Source of the DNA: JAJPHW01 sp963799065 | GTDB taxonomy: Bacteria > Acidobacteriota > Terriglobia > Terriglobales > Acidobacteriaceae | Assembly (NCBI GenBank): GCA_963799065.1 | Contig: CAWCVJ010000001.1 | Location: 1,426,001-1,490,000 of the forward strand | Direction of reading: 5' to 3' | DNA length: 64,000 nucleotides | In this document: positions 44,522 through 52,992 of the stretch, in pieces | Layout of the letters: every line of letters starts with the position of its first letter | How positions within the stretch are numbered: the stretch's first letter is position 1 | Program-made: the position numbers and the translations under genes | Notes under the pieces: generated by a model | Database searches by the model: none | What the model was told of the DNA's origin: nothing | What the model saw: only the letters and a program-made list of their open reading frames with translations

Positions 44522-44827
44522 TCACAGACCGGGGATGCCCAGACCGCTCATCATTCCGCCCATTGTCGATTGCATGGCGGAGTCGATCTGTTGCCCCGCG
44601 CCGTTGAGCGCCGCGACAATCAGATCTTGCAGCATCTCGATGTCTCCCGCTTTGACAACTTCAGGATCGATCTTCAGCCCCAGCACCTGCTTGCGGCCAT
44701 CCATTTTCACTACCACACTGCCGCCGCCCGCTGAGCCTTCGACCACTGTCTCCTGCATCTTGCGTTGCAAAACGTCGTACTGTTTCTTGGCCTGCGCCAT
44801 CATCTCTTGCAGGTTGAAACCGCTCAT
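44522..44827 (-). CDS. ybaB: YbaB/EbfC nucleoid-associated protein
   Basis: This 101-residue dimeric DNA-binding protein has the family shape: a long N-terminal helix (LQEMMAQAKKQYDVLQRKMQETVVEG), strands with VVKMDGRKQVLGLKIDPEVV, and a C-terminal helix (EMLQDLIVAALNGAGQQI) with a Met/Gly-rich tail. It binds DNA and is usually between dnaX and recR, as here. A ribosome site (GGAGAAC) lies just upstream. Confidence 0.95.
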   Translation of the reverse strand: MSGFNLQEMMAQAKKQYDVLQRKMQETVVEGSAGGGSVVVKMDGRKQVLGLKIDPEVVKAGDIEMLQDLIVAALNGAGQQIDSAMQSTMGGMMSGLGIPGL

Positions 44828-44857
44828 GTTGTTCTCCTGATTCGTTGCGCGTGTGCG

Positions 44858-46705
44858 TTATCGCTTCTGCGTGTAAGGGATGACGGTGCGAATCTCAGCT
44901 CCAAACTTCTCCTTCATCTTCCGCACTACGGGCTCTTGTTCCACCCGGCTGCGCAGGCTGCCGACGGGCGCTCGCGGGGCGCTGCCATTCGACGAAGCCT
45001 GCGTCACTGACTCGACCGGAACGAGCCGCAGTCGCACCGCTCCGCCCGTAGCTTCACTTGCGGTCGCGACGATGACCCTCTTCGCCTCCACCCCAATCGA
45101 CATATCGATTACGGCAGCCGACGACGCGATCCGAATGACGAGTTCGCCCGCCCCGAGTTGCCACTCACCCGCCGCAAGCATGGACGTCGCCATGGCTTGC
45201 CCAGCCAGCGCGGCCAGTGAGGATTCGCGAATCTGCTCGACCGATGCCGTGGCTTCATTCGGCGGTGGATCGGGCACGGAAACCGGCCCCGGCTGCGGCA
45301 TTTCGATCGCGGGCGTCACTTCTTCGACAGCGGACGCCACCGCAGAACCCATAATCACAGGCTGTTGCAGGGGCGTGGGCGGAACAGCGGAAGCCGCGCG
45401 CTGAGGAGTTTCAGCTGCCATTTGCGGCTTCGATCCACCTTTCCGGGCAGAATCGGCGGCAAATGGAGACACAAAACTAGGCCGCGCCGCCGCAGGGAGA
45501 GTCTCGACCTTGCGCGGCTCCGGGAGCGCTGTTGGTTTCACTGCCACCGGCCGAGGCTGTGCCTGCCCCGACATCCCAGCTTCGCTCAGTAATTGTTCGA
45601 TCGGCAGCAAACGCTGCGCATGAGACATCTTCAACAATCCCAGCTCAAGATGAAAGCGCTGCTCCTGCCGGTATCCAAGTTCAGAATGAGTGCGCAACAT
45701 GATCTGCAAATGCCGCGTCAAATCCTCTTCGCTGAAAGCTTCGGCGACCCGTGACACGCGATCCCGTTCATCGCTCGAAAGTTGCAACAGCGCAGAATCC
45801 TTTCCCGCAACCTTTGCCACAATCGCATTGCGCAGAAAGCGCACCATCTGCCGCGCAAAATGCGTAGGATTCTGCCCATCCCCAATCAGCCGGTCGACCA
45901 ACTGCAGAATCGCCTCACTCTGGCTGGAAGCGACCGACTGCATAACTTCTTCCATCACGCCGGAGGGCGCCGTACCAACCAATTGCCGCACAAGATCGAG
46001 AGTCAGGTTGCCTGCAGATGACGCAATCGCCTGATCCAAAATCGACAGCGCATCGCGCATCGAACCGTCGCCCGCTTCCGCCAGCAGGGCGAGGGCGTCA
46101 TCGTCGGCGGCGATACCTTCGCGTCCCGACAAATCCTTCAACTGAGCCAGAATCTCTTCAAACTTGACCGCGCGAAAACTGAAATGCTGGCAACGCGACC
46201 GAATGGTCTGCGGAATATCTTCCGGCTGCGTCGTCGCCAGCATGAACACAACGTGGCTCGGAGGTTCCTCCAGCGTCTTCAGCAGGGCATTGAATGCCGC
46301 GTCGGTGATCTGATGAGCTTCATCCAGGATGTAAATCTTGAAGCGATCCCGCGCCGGGCGGTATCGGGCAGCATCGCGCAATTCGCGAATCTCATCGATT
46401 CCACGATTGGTGGCGGCATCAATCTCAATCACATCAACAGAGTTTCCCGCCCGAATTTCGGCGCAGGAATCGCAAACCCCGCACGGCTCTGTCACCGGAT
46501 CCTCCGACGACCGGCAATTCAGCGCCATGGCCAGAATGCGCGCAATCGTCGTCTTGCCAATGCCGCGATGTCCGCTGAAAATATAGCCATGCGCAATGCG
46601 TTTCTGCGCGATAGCATTTTTTAGCGTCCGGGTAACGTGATCCTGGCCAATAACCTCGGAGAAATTCTGAGGACGGTATTTTCGGGCTAAAACCTGATAA
46701 CTCAT
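44858..46705 (-). CDS. dnaX: DNA polymerase III subunit gamma/tau
   Basis: This 615-residue clamp-loader ATPase has a Walker A GHRGIGKTT, a zinc module (CGVCDSCAEIRAGNSVDVIEID), Walker B IYILDEAHQ and sensor 1 in MLATTQPEDIP, then domains II-III to about residue 370. The Ala/Pro-rich tail (about 390-610) probably includes the tau-like polymerase-binding part. No slippery frameshift site for gamma was evident. A TATAAT at 46723-46728 on the minus strand lies a short distance upstream. It begins the dnaX-ybaB-recR operon. Confidence 0.96.
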   Translation of the reverse strand: MSYQVLARKYRPQNFSEVIGQDHVTRTLKNAIAQKRIAHGYIFSGHRGIGKTTIARILAMALNCRSSEDPVTEPCGVCDSCAEIRAGNSVDVIEIDAATNRGIDEIRELRDAARYRPARDRFKIYILDEAHQITDAAFNALLKTLEEPPSHVVFMLATTQPEDIPQTIRSRCQHFSFRAVKFEEILAQLKDLSGREGIAADDDALALLAEAGDGSMRDALSILDQAIASSAGNLTLDLVRQLVGTAPSGVMEEVMQSVASSQSEAILQLVDRLIGDGQNPTHFARQMVRFLRNAIVAKVAGKDSALLQLSSDERDRVSRVAEAFSEEDLTRHLQIMLRTHSELGYRQEQRFHLELGLLKMSHAQRLLPIEQLLSEAGMSGQAQPRPVAVKPTALPEPRKVETLPAAARPSFVSPFAADSARKGGSKPQMAAETPQRAASAVPPTPLQQPVIMGSAVASAVEEVTPAIEMPQPGPVSVPDPPPNEATASVEQIRESSLAALAGQAMATSMLAAGEWQLGAGELVIRIASSAAVIDMSIGVEAKRVIVATASEATGGAVRLRLVPVESVTQASSNGSAPRAPVGSLRSRVEQEPVVRKMKEKFGAEIRTVIPYTQKR

Positions 46706-46722
46706 CTGAAGGATTGCGCCTA

Positions 46723-46728
46723 ATTATA
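46723..46728 (-). promoter_or_regulatory. Candidate -10 element of dnaX operon
   Basis: TATAAT on the minus strand, 17 bases upstream of the dnaX start codon, would give a very short leader of about ten bases. No good -35 TTGACA at the right distance was seen. It lies in the shared region with the divergent STAS gene. Confidence 0.4.
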
Positions 46729-46822
46729 CCGTGATCGCGCCGGCTCCCGCGCTTGCGAAAAGTGGCTGTAACGCGATACTCTTTGGAACTGCGCGGTCAG
46801 CGAGGACGAGAAAGGTTCGGTT

Positions 46823-47182
46823 ATGCAGCTTACGATGAGTACGAGAAATTTGGCGAACAATATTATCGCCGTCGATCTCAACGGACGCATTGTTTTCGGG
46901 GAAGAGTCCGCTTTCTTGCGCGACGCCGTCCGCAAACTGATCACTCAGAGCAACCGGGTCTTGCTCAACCTGCAAAACATTTCCTACATCGACAGCGGCG
47001 GCCTCGGTACGCTGGTCTCGCTTTATACCACGGCGCGCAACGCGGGCGGAGCCATCAAGTTATCGAACTTAAACTCACGCGTCGACGATCTCCTGCAAGT
47101 CACCAAGCTGGTCACTATCTTCGAAGTATTCGGCAAAGAATCCGAGGCGGTCGAATCGTTTGGTGACGGTGCTGCCGCGTAA
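46823..47182 (+). CDS. STAS-domain anti-sigma-factor antagonist
   Basis: This 119-residue single STAS domain resembles SpoIIAA/RsbV. The phospho-acceptor Ser58 lies in YIDSGGLG, and the body is VDLNGRIVFGEESAFLRDAV...IKLSNLNSRVDDLLQVTKLVTIFEVF. It probably binds an anti-sigma kinase and is switched by phosphorylation of the Ser. No kinase or sigma gene is adjacent, so the partner is elsewhere. A short AAAGG ribosome site precedes it. It diverges from dnaX. Confidence 0.9.
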   Translation: MQLTMSTRNLANNIIAVDLNGRIVFGEESAFLRDAVRKLITQSNRVLLNLQNISYIDSGGLGTLVSLYTTARNAGGAIKLSNLNSRVDDLLQVTKLVTIFEVFGKESEAVESFGDGAAA

Positions 47183-47191
47183 TTCGATGGC

Positions 47192-47590
47192 TTACGGGTG
47201 CTTGAACCGCTCGTCCACTTCCACCTGATATCCGGCCACTACACGGTTGGTTTCGTTCGCCATGCCAACCACTGACATCAATTCTTTGAACATGGTGTCG
47301 GTCATTCCTTTCTTCTTAGCGGCGGCCGTGTGCGACGCGATGCAGTAGTCGCACTGATTGCTCACGCTGATCGCCACATAAATCATCTCCTTGGTAAGCG
47401 CGTCCAACGCGCCGGGAGCCATAATCTGCTTAATGTCTTCCCATGTTCGTTTCAGCGCCACCGGATCGTGCGCCAGCGCCTTCCAGAAATTGCTCACCCA
47501 ATCGACTTTGCGCGTCGCCATGATGTCGTCGTACACCGCGCGGACCTCGGGGTTCGCGTCTACATATTCGATCAATCCAAAAATTGCCAC
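47192..47590 (-). CDS. Carboxymuconolactone-decarboxylase-family (AhpD-like) protein
   Basis: This 132-residue all-helical protein has the AhpD core motif CDYC...SH in NQCDYCIASHTAAAKKKGM, where the CxxC pair and following His are the peroxidase-type active site. This suggests thiol-dependent reduction of peroxides rather than the name-giving decarboxylation. The family is small, and the residue pattern is complete. It is convergent with the STAS gene (nine bases apart) and just downstream of lpxD. Confidence 0.9.
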   Translation of the reverse strand: MAIFGLIEYVDANPEVRAVYDDIMATRKVDWVSNFWKALAHDPVALKRTWEDIKQIMAPGALDALTKEMIYVAISVSNQCDYCIASHTAAAKKKGMTDTMFKELMSVVGMANETNRVVAGYQVEVDERFKHP

Positions 47591-47614
47591 GACTTTCTCC
47601 TATGAAGTGAATCG

Positions 47615-48610
47615 TTATTCCTTACGCCGCACCGCTCTCAATATCTCCGGAAGTTTCGGAAGCACCGCCGAATACTTCAGCCACGCTTTATGATCGACCG
47701 CGGGAGCACCACTAACAATCGCCCCCGCCTCGACGTCTCCCGACACGCCGCTCTGTGGGGTCACAATGGCGCCGTCGCCTATCTTGCAATGTCCGACCAC
47801 GCCGACTTGTCCGGTCAAAATGACCCGATCGCCGATCTCAGTCGATCCTGCAACCCCAACCTGCGCCGCGAGCAAGCAATCCTCGCCGATGGTTGAGCCG
47901 TGCCCCACTTGGACCAGGTTGTCCAACTTTGTGCCTCGCCCGATTCGCGTCACTCCGACACTGGCACGATCGACGCAAGAGTTCGACTGGATTTCAACAT
48001 CGTCACCGATAATGACGGGCTGTGGCTGAGGAATTTTATGCCAATGGGCCTGCGCATCCTTGGCAAACCCTAAGCCGTCGCTGCCGATAATGACTCCGTT
48101 CTGTAGAAGGACTCGATTGCCCAGCCGACAACCCTCCCGCACGACGGAGTGGGCGTGGGCAAAAAAATCGTCGCCGATTTTGACGTCGCGATAAATGACG
48201 ACATGCGCTAACAGTACGGCGTTATTGCCGATCTCGACATGAGCGTCGACGGCCACGAATGGGCCGATGTGCGCCCCGGCCCCGATCTTTGCCGAAGGAT
48301 GAATCACCGCCGATGGATGCATCCCAGGCTCGTATTTCGGCGGCTCATAAAACAGCCCCATCGCCTGGGCAAATGCCAGGTAAGGATTTTTGCTGCGCAA
48401 CAGCGCCGTCGAAGTCGGCGGAAACACTTCGTCTACAATCACCGCCGACGCTCGCGTGGTTCGCGCCCGAGCCCCATACTTAGGATTCGCCACGAACGTG
48501 ATTTCACCCGCCCGCGCCTCCTCAATCCCCGCCACGCCCGTAATCGTCGTGTCTGGCGCGCCATTTTCCAGCCGTGCGCCCAGCCGTTCCGCTATCTCCG
48601 CTAGTGTCAT
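47615..48610 (-). CDS. lpxD: UDP-3-O-acylglucosamine N-acyltransferase
   Basis: This protein of 331 residues catalyses the third step of lipid A biosynthesis. I start at 48610 (MTLAEIAERLG), preceded by GGAC at good spacing; a start at 48640 adds ten residues. It has an N-terminal uridine-binding domain (to about 100), a left-handed beta-helix of hexapeptide repeats (HPSAVIHPSAKIGAGAHIGPF and repeats) and the catalytic His in LLAHVVIYRD or HAHSVVREG. A C-terminal helix ends it. It is not in an lpxA-fabZ cluster here, as is common in Acidobacteriota. Confidence 0.95.
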   Translation of the reverse strand: MTLAEIAERLGARLENGAPDTTITGVAGIEEARAGEITFVANPKYGARARTTRASAVIVDEVFPPTSTALLRSKNPYLAFAQAMGLFYEPPKYEPGMHPSAVIHPSAKIGAGAHIGPFVAVDAHVEIGNNAVLLAHVVIYRDVKIGDDFFAHAHSVVREGCRLGNRVLLQNGVIIGSDGLGFAKDAQAHWHKIPQPQPVIIGDDVEIQSNSCVDRASVGVTRIGRGTKLDNLVQVGHGSTIGEDCLLAAQVGVAGSTEIGDRVILTGQVGVVGHCKIGDGAIVTPQSGVSGDVEAGAIVSGAPAVDHKAWLKYSAVLPKLPEILRAVRRKE

Positions 48611-48825
48611 AGTTCGTCCAATTCTGCCGCCGCCCATCATCCCACAAACCTCTTAAGTTAACACCTCGCCTGCGCCGAATCTCTGAACAGATTGGCCGCA
48701 AGTGCCGATCTGGTCATCTAAGCATACTTTGCACAACCCAGTGCCAGACTGCTTAACCTGTTTTGTTTCGGGACATTACCCCTCCCGATTATGTGGATAT
48801 ACTTCGCTTTAACGGAGATATTTTC

Positions 48826-51036
48826 ATGCTTTGTTTGCGCTCTTTTGCGGTCGTGTTTCTGACTGCGCTACTTTCGTATGCTCAACAGCCCGAAGCCCCG
48901 AAGGCCGCGGTTCCAGCCGAGCCTTCGCAGCGCGCACGCGTCGCGCTGGTTCTCAACGGCGGCGGCGCACTCGGCCTGGCTCACGTCGGAGTTCTTCGCT
49001 GGATGGAAGAGCATCACATCCCCATCGATGGCGTCGCCGGGACCAGTATGGGCGGCCTGGTAGGCGGCTTTTATGCTACGGGAATGTCGGCGCAGGAAAT
49101 TGACGATTTCATTCACACCATCGATTGGAAGCATGCCCTCAATGACGAGACCCCGTATCGCGACCTGTCTTTTCGACGCAAGGAAGACAAGCGACTCTAT
49201 CCCGCCGACCTCGAATTTGGATTGAAGAATGGCATCAGCCTTCCCAGCGGATTCAACTCGGGCCAGCAAGTTGGACTGATCCTCGACCGTATCGCCGCCC
49301 CTTATTTCGACCTGACCACGTTCGATCAATTACCCACGCCGTTTCGCTGCGTAGCCGCCGACTTGACCACAGGAAGGCAAAAGGTCTTCGACCGCGGTTC
49401 GCTCGCAGAGGCTTTGCGCGCCACCATGTCATTGCCGGCAGTATTTAGCCCCGTCCGCGAGAAAAATCACATCTATGTCGATGGCGGACTACTCAACAAT
49501 CTTCCGGTCGACGTTTCGCGCAGCATGGGGACTGACATCGTCATAGCCGTCGAGCTGCGCACCGATCCGATTCACCCGAAAGACGTTGTGTCAGCCGTGA
49601 ATGTCTTGCAGCAGTCAGTGAGCGTGATCATCTCTTCCAACGAACTGGAGAGCATGCGGGATGCCGACATCCTCATCACCGTGGATACGGGGAAGATCGG
49701 CGGACTCGAATTCAGTGCCGAAGACAGGCTGATTAGTCTCGGCTATCAAGCCGCACAACAGAAAAGCAAAGTGCTGCAGCGCTTCGCCCTCAACGATACG
49801 GAGTGGGCGAAATATGAAAACGATCGCGCCACCAAACGTCGGTCACCTCCCATTCCGCAATTCGTCAAAGTTACAGGAACCGAGTCGCAGATCGCCCGCG
49901 GTTTGGAAAAAAATCTGGTCGACAACGCCGGCAGGCCTCTGAACTACTCGCGTCTCGATCGCGATTTGGATGTCATCACCGGCTTGGGCCGTTTCTCCGT
50001 CGCCGGCTACCAGTTCACCCGCGACAGCGGTCGCACCGGCCTGCTCATCCAGACGCAGGAGAAAGAGTACGGGCCACCGATCGTCAATCCGCTGATCTTC
50101 ATCGACGGATCCGACTACGCCAATGTGCGCTTTAACCTTGGCGCCCGCATCACCCTCCTCGATATTGGAGGGTTTGGCTCAGAATGGCGCAACGACATCA
50201 TCGCGGGGTCGGAATACGGCATATATTCCGAGTACTATCATCCCCTGAAGTGGTCGAGTCCATTCTTCTTTTCGCCCCGCTTTTTTGCCAACACGAAGCC
50301 CTTCGATATTTACGACAACAACAAAGAAGTCGCGAACTATCGCGATGGAGTGGTCGGCGGCGGCTTCGATTTTGGCGTCGCCTTCAATCGATATTCCCAA
50401 TTGCGTGTGGGATATCAACTGGAACATGAACAGTTGAGCCAACAGATCGGAACGGCTACGCTGCCGAATTTCAGTGGCCGCCAGGGATTCTCCCGCTTGC
50501 TTTACACCTTCGACACCACCGATAGTCCCTCGTTGCCGCGCAAAGGAATCAATATTCAAAGCCGAGTGGAATTTTACGACGCGAACCCTGGAGCCAAGCA
50601 AGATTTCCCGCTTTTCGAAACTCGAGTCGGTTATTTCTATGAACTCAATCAGCCCTCGTCCGTATTCCTGCTGGCCTCGGGCGGCACCACCTTCGGACGG
50701 CTCGGCTACGGAATACCGCCCTTCTCGCTGGGCGGACCGTTGCGCCTCGCCGCTTATGGCGAGAACGAGATTCTCACCAACCAGTACTATCTCTTCCAGC
50801 CGGGATATATCCGCAGGCTGAAGGAGCTTTCGCCGTTTTTCGGAAACAATCTCTACGCCGTCGCCAACTATGAAATCGCCAAACCAGATCACGAATTGTT
50901 TCGCGAGTCCAGTTTGCCGAACGATGTGAACGTGGCCCTGTTGCTCCAAACTTTATTTGGTCCGATTGTGGTGGGAGGCACGGTGGGCGACAGCAATCAT
51001 CGCAAGTTCTACTTCGAAGTCGGACGCTATTTCTAA
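48826..51036 (+). CDS. Patatin-like phospholipase with BamA-type beta-barrel (PlpD-like)
   Basis: This 736-residue protein starts at the ATG at 48826, with signal peptide MLCLRSFAVVFLTALLSYAQ; a GGAG lies nine bases before it. The patatin domain (about 40-300) has the oxyanion loop GGGALGLAHVG, the nucleophile elbow GTSMGG and the catalytic Asp in DGGLLNNLPVD. A POTRA-like domain (about 345-420) and a 16-strand-type barrel ending in Phe (FEVGRYF) follow. This is the layout of type Vd autotransporters such as PlpD: phospholipase A exported through its own barrel. Its passenger may be released or stay at the surface. It is a single gene after lpxD. Confidence 0.92.
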   Translation: MLCLRSFAVVFLTALLSYAQQPEAPKAAVPAEPSQRARVALVLNGGGALGLAHVGVLRWMEEHHIPIDGVAGTSMGGLVGGFYATGMSAQEIDDFIHTIDWKHALNDETPYRDLSFRRKEDKRLYPADLEFGLKNGISLPSGFNSGQQVGLILDRIAAPYFDLTTFDQLPTPFRCVAADLTTGRQKVFDRGSLAEALRATMSLPAVFSPVREKNHIYVDGGLLNNLPVDVSRSMGTDIVIAVELRTDPIHPKDVVSAVNVLQQSVSVIISSNELESMRDADILITVDTGKIGGLEFSAEDRLISLGYQAAQQKSKVLQRFALNDTEWAKYENDRATKRRSPPIPQFVKVTGTESQIARGLEKNLVDNAGRPLNYSRLDRDLDVITGLGRFSVAGYQFTRDSGRTGLLIQTQEKEYGPPIVNPLIFIDGSDYANVRFNLGARITLLDIGGFGSEWRNDIIAGSEYGIYSEYYHPLKWSSPFFFSPRFFANTKPFDIYDNNKEVANYRDGVVGGGFDFGVAFNRYSQLRVGYQLEHEQLSQQIGTATLPNFSGRQGFSRLLYTFDTTDSPSLPRKGINIQSRVEFYDANPGAKQDFPLFETRVGYFYELNQPSSVFLLASGGTTFGRLGYGIPPFSLGGPLRLAAYGENEILTNQYYLFQPGYIRRLKELSPFFGNNLYAVANYEIAKPDHELFRESSLPNDVNVALLLQTLFGPIVVGGTVGDSNHRKFYFEVGRYF

Positions 51037-51055
51037 TTGCTCTTTGAACGCCAAA

Positions 51056-51116
51056 GTCATCCCGAACGCAGCGTTCTTCAGCGGAGTGAGAGCCTGCCCT
51101 GAGCCTGTCGAAGGAG
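51056..51116. repeat. Interspersed repeat-like intergenic element
   Basis: The segment contains GCCCTGAGCCTGTCGAAGGA at 51096-51115, a sequence I recognise as a frequent interspersed element (often seen as the complement of CCTTCGACAGGCTCAGG) in many environmental bacterial genomes, preceded by an AACGCAGCGTTC palindrome (51065-51076). It lies between the convergent patatin and MscS-type genes. I cannot show copies elsewhere in this window. Confidence 0.5.
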
Positions 51117-51133
51117 ATCTGGCGTGTACGACG

Positions 51134-52990
51134 TTAATTCGTAGCGGGGAGTGCAACCGACTCGCCCGGTTTCGTCTTCGCGTGCAACAAACCCACCAGC
51201 GCTTCATAAAGATGCGACCGCATGGCATAGCGCTCGTGAGCCTGCGTGATATATCGCACGTGGACCTCGACCCCACCCAACGTCGGCTGCAAGTTGACCG
51301 CGGGCGCAGCCGACGCCGACTGCACCCGGTACTTGGTCGTCGACTTTGACCATTCCTCCTCAGCGGCTCGCGCACTCGGTCCAGTTTCTTTTTCCACCAA
51401 TGCCTGCACTTCCGCAATCAACTTATAAGGATCCTCACCTATCGGAACGACCAGATCAATCTCATCCCAGAGCCACTGGCCGGTCGTTGAAAAGTTAAAG
51501 AAGTGTCCCTCGATGGCGAAGCTATTTACGAACGCCACTTTCCGCCCGGTGGGATGACCAGTGTCCGTCCAGTTGCCGGTTTCGAGCAGAACCGTACGCA
51601 GCAATCCGATTTCGATCACTTCGCCCGCTACGCCGTTGATCTCCACCCAATCCCCCACGCGCATTCCATTCTTGCCCATCAGCACGAACCATCCTACGAA
51701 GGCGACGATGAAGTCTTTGAGAGCCACTGTCAGGCCAGCGCCCGCTAAACCGAGAACGGTTGGCGTTTGACTGGGCGCGCCAAAGACCACAAACAAAATA
51801 ATCAGCGCAGCGATGAACTGCACTACCGACCGGATCACAATCCGCAGCGTCCTTAGCCGCGTCCGCTCCAATAACGGATCGGCCAGCCAGTGATCGATCG
51901 CAAGTCCACCCAGGTAAGCCAGCAGAATGATGATCGCAATCCATAAACTGGACAGCATCATGCCGTGCAAAGCAATCCGCTGATGCACGGCCACCAGACC
52001 TAGCCATGACCCATAGATGTCGGTCAACTGCTGCTCATCCTGAATGCGTTTGTCGTAATCCGCCAAACTCTTCTGGTCGGCAGTGAAGTGCTTGAGTGAA
52101 GCCAGGGCTGCAGTGGCAGTCTGCCGCGACGCCGCTCCGCCGCCCGCCTGCGCAAAGCCCGACGCCTGCTTCTTCGTGTTTTTCCGGTCTTCCTCTTCGG
52201 TAGTGACGCGTTTGTCCAGTTCGGCGTGCTTCGCGCTCAGTCTCTGAATCTTGGCCAGCGACTCGTCGCGCGCGGCCTCGATTAGCTTGGTTCGGCTACG
52301 AAGCGCGTTCCACGCCCGCGTCTGTCCAAGTAAGTTGCGAGCTTGATAATCTGCGTCGGACGCATTCGTCGAGGATGTGCTCTGTGCATCTTTGTGAGTC
52401 GCCTCATGAGCATCCAACAGATGCTGAATGCGCGCCTGAGGATCCGCATTGGCCCGGTCGATTTCTTCTTTAGCGTCGTCCAGTTCGTCTTGATCAAGCT
52501 CCAACTGCGCCTTGGCCACGTCAATCTGATCCTGCAAGTTGTCTTTGGCGTTTTCAGAAGCGCCAGCCATGCGCTTCGTCAAGTCGACGATAAGGACATC
52601 ATCTGCCTTCACCGCGGCTTCCGTCCTAGCGCGGCGGTCGAACAGATCTTTGATATCCGGCGTCATCGCAATCGGAGTCTGCGCCGCCGCTCGGAGAGCG
52701 TCCGCAAAAGCCAGGTCGACTTCGTGATCGCCTATTTTCTGTGCCTGCCGATCAAACTCCTGCTCTTCAGCAGTAGCCGCGACTGACGCCAGACTTCGCG
52801 CAATCGTCAGCGGGCTCTCATCCACCAGCGGCGGCTCAGCCGCTTTCACTTCTTTCTTGTGAAGCTTGATCGGGGCCTGCGAAGGTGTCCCCGCAGTGAA
52901 GGCGAGTCCGAGGGCTGCGGCCAATACGAGCAGCAAGAGCCCCAGCATCACGATCCACTGCCGCGAGGTCAGGGAGGAATCCGAAGCCAT
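51134..52990 (-). CDS. MscS-family mechanosensitive channel with long coiled-coil N-domain
   Basis: This 618-residue protein starts at the ATG at 52990 (MASDSSLTSRQW); a longer frame exists but overlaps the upstream gene. One N-terminal membrane helix (about 12-32) is followed by a roughly 280-residue charged coiled coil. Four membrane helices (about 335-470) lead to the MscS pore and beta domain (VALKDFIVAFVGWFVLMGKNGMRVGDWVEINGVAGEVIEIGLLRTVLLET). A cytoplasmic vestibule follows. It opens under membrane tension, presumably as an osmotic safety valve; the coiled coil may sense or bind something in the periplasm. It begins two bases after the stop of the PD40 gene, so they are co-transcribed. 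Confidence 0.88.
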   Translation of the reverse strand: MASDSSLTSRQWIVMLGLLLLVLAAALGLAFTAGTPSQAPIKLHKKEVKAAEPPLVDESPLTIARSLASVAATAEEQEFDRQAQKIGDHEVDLAFADALRAAAQTPIAMTPDIKDLFDRRARTEAAVKADDVLIVDLTKRMAGASENAKDNLQDQIDVAKAQLELDQDELDDAKEEIDRANADPQARIQHLLDAHEATHKDAQSTSSTNASDADYQARNLLGQTRAWNALRSRTKLIEAARDESLAKIQRLSAKHAELDKRVTTEEEDRKNTKKQASGFAQAGGGAASRQTATAALASLKHFTADQKSLADYDKRIQDEQQLTDIYGSWLGLVAVHQRIALHGMMLSSLWIAIIILLAYLGGLAIDHWLADPLLERTRLRTLRIVIRSVVQFIAALIILFVVFGAPSQTPTVLGLAGAGLTVALKDFIVAFVGWFVLMGKNGMRVGDWVEINGVAGEVIEIGLLRTVLLETGNWTDTGHPTGRKVAFVNSFAIEGHFFNFSTTGQWLWDEIDLVVPIGEDPYKLIAEVQALVEKETGPSARAAEEEWSKSTTKYRVQSASAAPAVNLQPTLGGVEVHVRYITQAHERYAMRSHLYEALVGLLHAKTKPGESVALPATN

Positions 52991-52992
52991 GG

